Shown here in pieces: positions 55,601-64,000 of a stretch of 64,000 nucleotides of DNA. A program made the position numbers and the translations under genes. The stretch's first letter is position 1. Every line of letters begins with the position of its first letter. Origin of the DNA: DATKFM01 sp963851215 (GTDB lineage Bacteria > Pseudomonadota > Alphaproteobacteria > Dongiales > Dongiaceae); contig CAWKOG010000014.1 of the NCBI GenBank assembly GCA_963851215.1, positions 124,001 to 188,000 of the forward strand, given 5' to 3'. The notes under the pieces were generated by a model that did not search any database, had not been told where the DNA came from, and saw only the letters and a program-made list of their open reading frames with translations.

Positions 55601-58600
55601 TCTACATCGTCGACTTGGCGACAGCCGACACGATTTTGGAAAACTCTGGCGAAGGCATCGACACCGTCAAATCGACCGTCGCATTCTCGCTTGCCGGGAT
55701 CGCCAATGTCGAGAATCTCGTGCTCGACGGAGTTGGAAACATCAACGGCACCGGCAATACCGAAAAGAACGAGATCACCGGCAATACCGGCAACAATCTC
55801 CTCGACGGCGGCGGCAAGGAAGACACCCCTCACCGGCGGCGACGGTAACGACACGTTGATCGGCGGCACCGAGAACGACTCCTTGATCGGCGGCATTGGC
55901 CTCGATTCCCTGGACGGTGGCGCCGGCAACGACACGATGGAGGGGCGGCGACGGCAACGACACGTATGTCGTCAACGCCGGAGATTCCGTTATTGAGGGT
56001 GCGAATGCGGGCACCGATCTGGTGCAGGCAAGCGTCGACTTCACGCTCGGCAACGATGTCGAAAACCTGGAACTGACTCGGCGGCGGCAACATAACGGCA
56101 CCGGCAATGCCGGTGCGAATGACATCATCGGCAATACCGGCAACAACACATTGTCCGGCTTGGCCGGCAAAGACACGCTGGACGGCGGCGACGGCACCGA
56201 CACGCTGTCCGGCGGCGACGATGCCGATTTCCCTGCTCGGCGGTATCGGCGACGACAAGCTCGATGGCGGTGGTGCGGCCGACACGCTGGACGGCGGCGA
56301 CGGCAAGGATACGCTCCTCGGCGGCGCCGATGGCGGCGATTCGCTGGTCGGCGGCAAAGGCAACGACAGCCTCGACGGCGGTGGCGGCAACGACACCATG
56401 GCGGGCGGCGACGGCGACGATATTTATGTCGTCGATTCCGCTCTGGATGATGTCAACGAGGCTGGCACGGGCACGGACAACGTCCAGGCCATGATTTCAT
56501 ACAGCATCGCCGGCTCCGGCACCGTTGAGAACCTGACGCTTCTCGGCGGCGCGACAACCGGCACGGGCAACACCGGCGCCAACATCATCACGGCAATGCT
56601 CTTGCCAATACGCTGGATGGCGGCGTGGGCGCGGATTCGCTGATCGGCGGCGGCGACGACAACTCCCTGGCCGGCGGCAATGACGGCGATACCCTCGATG
56701 GCGGCACTGGCGAGGATACCCTCGATGGCGGGTCAGGCATCGACAAGATTTTCGGCGGCGACGGCGACGATACCTATATCGTCGACTCTTCGGGCGACGA
56801 AGTCACCGACGACTGGCGCGACCGGCATCGACACGGTCAAAGCGACGTCGACTACAGCCTTGGCGCGGGGATCGAAAATCTCACGCTTGTTGCCGGCACG
56901 ACCGGCAAAGGCAATGGCTGGGCAATACCATCCTCGGCAATAGCGGCAATAACACCCTGAGTGGCGCGCTGGGTGCAGACTCGTTGGTTGGCGACCTCGG
57001 CGCGGACACCCTGGATGGCGGCGCCGGCAAAGACACGCTGGACGGAGGGGACGGCAATGACAGCCTGATCGGCGGCGCCGACAACGACTTCCTGGCGGGC
57101 GGCCTCGGCAACGACAAGCTGCTCGGCCAGGCCGGCCTCGACAAGCTGGACGGCGGGGCGAACGACGACAGCCTGGATGGCGGCGACGACAACGATACGC
57201 TGACGGGCGGCGACGGCATCGACACGCTGCAGGGCGGAATCGGCGCCGATTCCATGAGCGGCGGCCTCGGTGATGACAGCTATTTCATCGATGCCATCGG
57301 CGACGTGATCACCGAGGCCAGCGGTGCTGGGACCGGGACCGACACCGCCGAGTCCAGTGTCGATATCGATGTCCTCGACGCCAATGTCGAAAATCTGACG
57401 CTGACCGGCGCCGCGACTCTCGGCGGCGGCAATGCCGTCAACAACGAAATCACCGGCAATGCGACCCTCGGCAGCAGCCTGTCCGGCGCGCTGGGCGCCG
57501 ATACGCTGCTGGGCGGCGCGGCCAATGACACGCTGCTGGGCGGCGATGACAACGACACGATGTCCGGCGGCAAGGGCAACGACAGCTTCGTTGGCGGTGC
57601 CGGCATCGACAGCATGGCTGGCGGCCTTGGCGACGACACCTATTCCATCGACGCCGGCGACACGATCACGGAGAACGCGAGCGAAGGCACCGATGAGGTG
57701 CAGATCGCCGGCGACTACACGCTGGGCGGCGCGCTGGAGAACCTGACCCTTGGCGGCACCGACGGCTTCACCGGCGTCGGCAATGCCGTAAAGAACCTGA
57801 TCACCGGCAACAGCGGCGCCAACAGCCTGTCCGGCGGCGGCGATGTCGACACGCTTATCGGCGGTGACGGCGCCGACACGCTCGATGGCGGCGTCGGCAA
57901 TGACAGCATGGTGGGCGGCGAGGGCGGCGATCTCTACATCGTCGATGTCGCCGGCGATGTCATCAGCGAAACCGGCACCACGGGCGTCGACACCGTCCAG
58001 TCCTCGGCCAGCTACACGCTCGCCGGTGGGCTGGAGAACCTGACGCTGACGGGCGCCGGCGCCATCGACGGCACCGGCAATGCCGGCAACAACGTCATCA
58101 CCGGCAACGACAGCGTGAACAATCTCACGGGCGCCGATGGCACCGACACGCTGATCGGCAAAGGCGGGGCAGATTCGCTATCAGGCGGCGTCGGCATCGA
58201 TTCCCTCGATGGCGGCGCGGGCGCGGATACGCTCGATGGCGGCAGCGAGAACGACACGCTTCTGGGCGGCAGCGAAAACGACAAGCTGTTCGGCCAGGCC
58301 GGCACTGACAAGCTGGACGGCGGCGACGGGCTCGACACGCTGGACGGCGGTACCGGCAACGACACGATGACCGGCGGTCTCGGCGACGACACCTATTTCG
58401 TCGATTCCAGCAGCGACTTGGTGGTGGAAGCGCCGGGCGGCGGCAATGACGATCTCGTCATTTCCACGCAGTCATACAAACTCGGCACCGACGTCGAGAA
58501 CCTCACGCTCACCGGCGGCACGGCAGCGATCGACGGCACCGGCAATACGGCCGCCAATGTCATCATCGGCAACGACGGCGCCAACAAGCTGCTGGGCGAT

Positions 58601-61600
58601 GCCGGCGCGGATACGCTGACGGGCGGCAAGGGTAACGATACGCTGCAGGGCGATGCCGATGCCGATTCGCTTGCCGGCGGCGAGAACGACGATCTCTACA
58701 TCATCGAGGCCGGCGATACCGTTACCGAGGCGGCGAACGAAGGCATCGACGAGATCCAGATCGCGGCCAGCTTTGCCTTGGGCGCGAATTTCGAACATCT
58801 GACGCTGGGCGAAGGCGGCAATTTCACCGGCACCGGCAATGCCCTCGACAACAAGATCACCGGCAACACCGGCAGCAACACGTTGGATGGCGCTGGCGGC
58901 GCGGATACGCTGGCCGGCAATGGCGGCGACGATTCGCTATCAGGCGGGATCGGCGCGGATGCCCTCGATGGCGGCGCCGGCAACGACACGCTGGAGGGCG
59001 GCGACGGCATCGACACGCTGCAGGGCGGTGCCAACGACGATCTCTACATCGTCGACACCGACACCGACGTCATCACGGATGCCGGCGGCATCGACACCCT
59101 CGAGTCCAGCGTCACCATCACCAAGTTGGCCGACGATATCGAACATCTGACCCTGACCGGCGTCAACATCAACGGCACCGGCAACGTCCTCAATAACAAG
59201 ATCACCGGCAGCGGCGGCAACAACATCCTGTCCGGCGACGACGGCGCCGACACGCTGATCGGGAACCTGGGCAACGACACGCTGCATGGCGATGTGGGCG
59301 GCGACAATCTGGATGGCGGCGACGGCGCCGACAATCTGGATGGCGGCAGCGAGAACGACACGATCTCCGGCGGCATCGGCAACGACACGATCGACGGCGG
59401 CAGCGGCAACGACGCCATGACCGGCGGCGCCGGCAACGATGTCTACACCGTCAATTCTGTCAGTGACACCGTCACGGAAGCCGGCGCCGGCCTCACCGAA
59501 ATCGACGAGATTCAGACCACCGTCACTCTGGCGGGACCGCTGGCAACCAATGTCGAAAACCTGACGCTGTTGACCGGCGCGGTGAACGGCACGGGCAACG
59601 ACCTCGGCCAACAAGATCACCGGAAATACGGTTGCCAACAGCCTGAGCGGCGGCATCGGCGACGATACGCTGGATGGCGGTCTCGGCGCGGTTGCCGACA
59701 CGCTGGATGGCGGCACGGGCGCCGACGCAATGACCGGCGGCGATGGCGGCGATCTCTATGTCGTCGACTCCATCTCGGACACAGTCAATGAAGCCGGCGC
59801 GACCGGTATCGACGAGATCAAGTCCAGCATCTCCATCGCGGCGCTGGCGAACAATGTCGAGAATCTGACGCTGACCGGTGGCGATCCGCTGTCGGGCACC
59901 GGCAACATCCTCGACAACAAGATCAGCGGCAACACCGCTGCCAACACGCTGGATGGCGCCGCCGGCAACGACAGCCTGCTGGGCGATGCCGGCAATGACT
60001 CGCTGGACGGCGATGTCGGCACCGACAAACTGGAGGGCGGCGCTGGCGCCGATACGCTGCTCGGCGGCGCGGATACCTTGGCCGATAGCCTGATCGGCGG
60101 CGCCGACAACGATCTCTACATCGTCGACAGCACCGTCGATGTCATCACAGAAGCTGCCGCGGGCGGCATCGACACCGTGAAATCGAGCGTCACCTACACG
60201 CTCGCGCCCGAGGTCGAGAACCTCATCCTCACCGGCGTCAATATCAACGGCACCGGCAATGGCGGCGACAACGAGATCACCGGCAGCACCGGCAATAACA
60301 GCCTGTCCGGCGACACCGGCGACGACACGCTCACCGGCAATGCCGGCCTCGACACGCTGCTGGGCGGCATCGGCGCCGATATCCTGGATGGCGGCGACGA
60401 CAACGACACGCTGGACGGCGGCAGCGAGAGCGATGGCCTCACAGGCGGCCTCGGCAACGATTTCCTCGATGGCGGCAGCGGCGACGACTCGCTGACCGGC
60501 GGCGAGGGCAACGATGTCTATATCGTCAGCTCGGCCGGTGACGTGGTGACGGAAGCCGGCGCCAGCACGGCGGACGAAATCCGCACCACGGTGACGCTGG
60601 CGGGCCTGGCAAACAATGTCGAGAACCTGACATTGCTGACCGGCGCGGTGAACGGCACCGGCAACGATCTCGGCAACAAGATTCTCGGCAACGACACCAA
60701 CAACGGCCTGAGCGGCGGCAAGGGCAATGACAGCCTCGATGGCGGCCTCGGCAACGATACCCTCAGCGGCGGCGACGATATCGACAGCCTGACCGGCGGC
60801 GATGGCAGCGACAATCTGGATGGCGGTCTCGGCATCGACACCATGGTCGGCGGTCTCGGCGATGACAGCTATACCGTCGACAATATAGACGACATCGTCA
60901 CGGAAGCGTCCGGCGCCGGCACCGGCACCGACACGATCAAATCCTCGGTCAGCTATTCGATCGCCGCCTTCGGCGCGGTCGAGAATCTGACGCTGATCGG
61001 CAGCGCGCTCAACGGCACCGGCAATACCCTCGACAACGTCATCACCGGCAATACGAACAACAATATCCTGGACGGCGATCTGGGCGCGGACTCCCTGATC
61101 GGCGACGCGGGTGCGGATTCGCTGATCGGCGATGCCGGTCTCGATACCCTGGACGGCGGCATCGGCAACGACACGCTCAGCGGCGGCGCCGGCATCGATA
61201 AACTGGTCGGCGGCGCGGGCGACGATCGCTACTTCATCGATTCGCCCGACGACGTGATCACCGAGCTCGCGGGCGCCGGTACCGGCATCGATACGGTCGA
61301 AACCACCGCCAGCTATGTCCTCAGTGGCAACATCGAGAACCTGATCCTCGCGGCGGGCGCCGGCAACATCAACGGCACCGGCGACGGCAGCGACAACTCG
61401 ATCACCGGCAATGAGGGCGCCAACTTGCTGTCCGGCGCACTCGGCGCCGACACGCTCTTCGGCGGCAGCGGCCTGGATACGCTGCTGGGCGGCGACGGCG
61501 GCGATGTGCTGTCGGGTGAAATCGGCAATGACAAGCTCTTCGGCGATGTCGGGATCGACAATCTGGACGGCGGCGACGGCAATGACAGCCTGGATGGCGG

Positions 61601-64000
61601 CAGCGAGAACGACACGCTGAGCGGCGGCGCCGACGCGGGCGCCGACACGCTGGATGGCGGCAGCGGCGACGACTCGATGACCGGCGGCGCCGGCAACGAC
61701 ATCTATGTCGTCAATGCCGCCGGCGATACCGCGGTGGAACTCGATGAGGTCGGCAACGACACGATCCAGAGCACGGTGGGCCTGACCCTGGGCAAGAACA
61801 TCGAGGATCTGCTTCTGCTCGATGCCGGTGGCAATATCAACGGCATCGGCAACGAACTCGACAACGCGATCACCGGCAATACCGGCAACAACAGCCTTGC
61901 CGGCGCTGTGGGCCTCGATGTCCTGCTCGGCAATGACGGCAACGACTCGCTGAGCGGCGATAGCGAGAACGATACCCTGACCGGCGGCATCGGCAATGAC
62001 AGCCTGGATGGCGGCACCGAAGCCGACGCCATGGCCGGCGGCGACGGCGACGACATCTACGTCATCGACATCGCCGGCGACATCGTCACCGAATCCGGCA
62101 CCGGCATCGACAAGATTCTCTCGGGCATCACTATCGGCACGCTGGCGAACAATGTCGAAAACCTGACGCTCACCGGCGGCGGCAGCATCAATGGCGGCGG
62201 CAACGCCCTCGCAAACATCATCGCCGGCAATACCGGCAACAACAGCCTTTCCGGCGGCGACCTCAACGACACGCTCACCGGCAGCGGCGGCAACGACACG
62301 ATGGAAGGCGAAGCCGGCAAGGACTCGATGGCCGGCGGCATCGGCGACGACAACTACATCGTCGATTTGACCGAGGACGTGATCACCGAGGCCCTCAATG
62401 AGGGCATCGACACGGTCGAGACCACGGCTAGCTTCACCCTCAGCGGCAACATCGAGAACCTGATCCTGGCCGGCGCCGGCAACATCAACGGCACCGGCGA
62501 TACCGGCGCCAATTCCATCACCGGCAACGGCGGTAACAACATCCTCGGCGGCGCCGGCGGCAACGACACGCTGCTGGGCGGCGGCGGCATCGACTCCCTG
62601 CTGGGCGGCGCCGCCAATGACGTCATGAAGGGGGATCTCGGCAACGACACCATCCTCGGCGATATCGGCACCGACGCCCTCGAGGGCGGTGATGGCGCGG
62701 ATGTGCTGGATGGCGGCGCCGAAAACGACACCATGACCGGCGGCGCCGGTAACGACACCTATACAATCGACACGGCCGGCGATGTCGCCACCGAAGACCT
62801 CAACGGCGGCGACGATCTCATCCAGTCGTCGATCAGCCTGGATCTCGGCGCGAACTTCGAAGACCTGACGCTGCTGGGCACCGCCGCCAACGGCAAGGGC
62901 AACGAGCTGGCCAACGCGATCCTCGGCAACGGCGCCAACAACAGCCTGAGCGGCGGCGCCCTGGCCGATACCCTGACCGGCGGCCTGGGCAATGACAGCC
63001 TGGACGGCGGCACCGAGGGCGACGCCATGATCGGCGGCGACGGCGACGACATCTACGTCGTCGATTTCGCCGGCGACGTCGTCACCGAAATCGGCACCGG
63101 CATCGACAAGGTCCTGTCCGGCATCACCATCAACGCGCTGGCGGCGAATGTCGAAAACCTGACGCTCACCGGTGGCGCCGACATTGATGGCGCCGGCAAC
63201 GCTCTCGCCAACATCATCGCCGGCAATACCGGCGCCAACAAGCTCTCGGGCGGCGACCTCAACGACACGCTGTCGGGCGACGCCGGCAACGATACCATGG
63301 ACGGCGGCGCCGGCATCGATTCCATGACCGGCGGCCTGGGCGACGACCGCTACGTCGTTGATGCAACCACCGATAAGATTACCGAGGCGGCCGGTGCCGG
63401 CAGCGGCGACGATACGGTGGAAACCGGCGCCACCTTCACGCTGGGCAACAATATCGAGAACCTGGTCCTCACCGGCGCCCTCGAAATCAATGGCATCGGC
63501 AGTGTCGACGCCAACTCGATCATCGGCAACAGCGCCAAGAACCTGCTCTCGGGCCTCGGCGGCGCCGACACGATGTTCGGCGGCGGCGGCCTGGACACGC
63601 TGCTGGGCGGCGACGCCAATGACGCCCTCGGCGGCGATGCCGGCGAGGATTCGCTGCAGGGCGATGTCGGCAATGACTCGCTGGCCGGCGGCGATGGCAA
63701 TGACACGATGTCGGGCGGCGACGGGCTGGACACGCTGGCCGGCGGCCTGGGCAACGACACCTATATCATCGATGCGGATAGCGACACGGTCACCGAGCTG
63801 GAAAATCAGGGCACCGATACCCTGCAGCTGTTCGTGACCTTCTCGCTGGGCGGAAAAAACGCGACCGAAATCGAGAATCTTGTGCTGATGGGCACAGACG
63901 ACATCGGCGGCACCGGCAACAATCGCAACAACCTGATTACCGGCAATTCAGGCAACAACACACTCAACGGCGGCGGCGGCAACGACACGATGCTCGGCGG
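52627..64000 (+). CDS. Giant RTX-type calcium-binding repeat protein, 3' end outside window (at least eight frameshifts)
   Basis: GTG 52627 has AGGGAG eight bases upstream. Residues 1 to about 115 form a non-repeat head (DFTTLVVTDIDEANTLG...), then GGxGxDxLx nonapeptides begin and continue to the window end, more than 3,780 codons. Nonapeptide blocks alternate with a strand-rich unit, (V/I)ENLTLTG..NGTGN..N.ITGN. The frame changes near 54562, 55485, 55830, 55945, 56232, 56597, 56922 and 59605, each time continuing the same pattern, with two further compensating pairs inside, so I read one gene. The nonapeptides fold as a Ca2+-bound beta-roll and are usually secreted by a type I system. No ABC exporter is in the window. 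Confidence 0.85.
53210..63920 (+). repeat. 29 tandem RTX super-repeats of about 127 residues
   Basis: Each unit holds several GGxGxDxLx nonapeptides, a (D/L)YIVD segment, about 20 variable residues and the block (V/I/L/F)E(N/H/D)LTL..NGTGN. I count 29 such blocks between 53210 and 63870, a mean spacing of about 380 bases. Pairs such as 59555 and 60625 are nearly identical in protein, indicating recent internal duplication. Confidence 0.85.

Noticed and set aside
53109..63988. Series of minus-strand frames opposite the RTX gene, rich in Ser and Pro
   Set aside because: They are antisense shadows of GGxGxD repeats; the codon periodicity makes the reverse frame open without being coding.
53000..64000. 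CRISPR-like or satellite array
   Set aside because: The periodicity is 27 bases within protein repeats and about 380 bases for super-repeats; both follow codon structure and there are no conserved repeats with unique spacers.

Overview
The window is a high-GC stretch of an alphaproteobacterial chromosome. Support for this comes from a DivK-type cell-cycle response regulator, the block gshB / SirB1-like / yraN / rsmI / LppC-like, the block hemW / rdgB / rph / hrcA / grpE, and several TRAP, Rieske and Pot transport or catabolic genes. A Rhodospirillales-like host is my guess from gene order and composition and was not tested.

Layout. 0-4.8 kb: tail of a TetR/BetI-like regulator, its likely operator, and a tightly overlapping three-gene operon (two FAD oxidoreductases plus a GcvT-like folate enzyme). 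4.8-12 kb: kup, a TRAP transporter whose binding protein faces its two membrane genes, and between them a lower-GC two-gene module (small RHH-like protein plus AbiEii-like nucleotidyltransferase) with palindromic sites in front. 12-20 kb: amine and amino-acid catabolism (amidinotransferase-like enzyme, two DHDPS-family lyases, a Rieske oxygenase with a bridging Glu, a GntR regulator with a perfect operator, an enolase-superfamily enzyme close to hydroxyproline-betaine epimerase / hydroxyproline dehydratase, a DJ-1/PfpI protein); divK lies inside this block. 20-31 kb: accessory small genes (a PD-(D/E)XK-like protein, DUF1801 and GFA genes, small membrane proteins), comM, an Lrp regulator, a secreted pentapeptide protein, a VWA protein and a soluble TPR histidine kinase. 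31.4-38.5 kb: an operon for acetylpolyamine uptake and deacetylation (potABCD, a C-N hydrolase and two acetylpolyamine amidohydrolases). 38.6-43 kb: a C45 hydrolase, a DMT exporter and a TPR-sulfotransferase. 43-52 kb: housekeeping genes. 52.6-64 kb: a giant RTX calcium-binding protein with 29 visible super-repeats, cut by the window end.

Data quality. About 36 single-base frame changes interrupt otherwise conserved proteins, including hrcA, hemW, kup, comM, potA and the RTX gene. Most look like one extra base, often a doubled base in a short run. I read this as sequencing or assembly error rather than gene decay, and I give such genes as one CDS spanning the break.

Functionally the window reads as that of a scavenger of nitrogenous organics: methylated amines, proline betaines or hydroxyprolines, acetylated polyamines and organic acids via TRAP. 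A possible toxin-antitoxin or defence island sits inside the TRAP locus.
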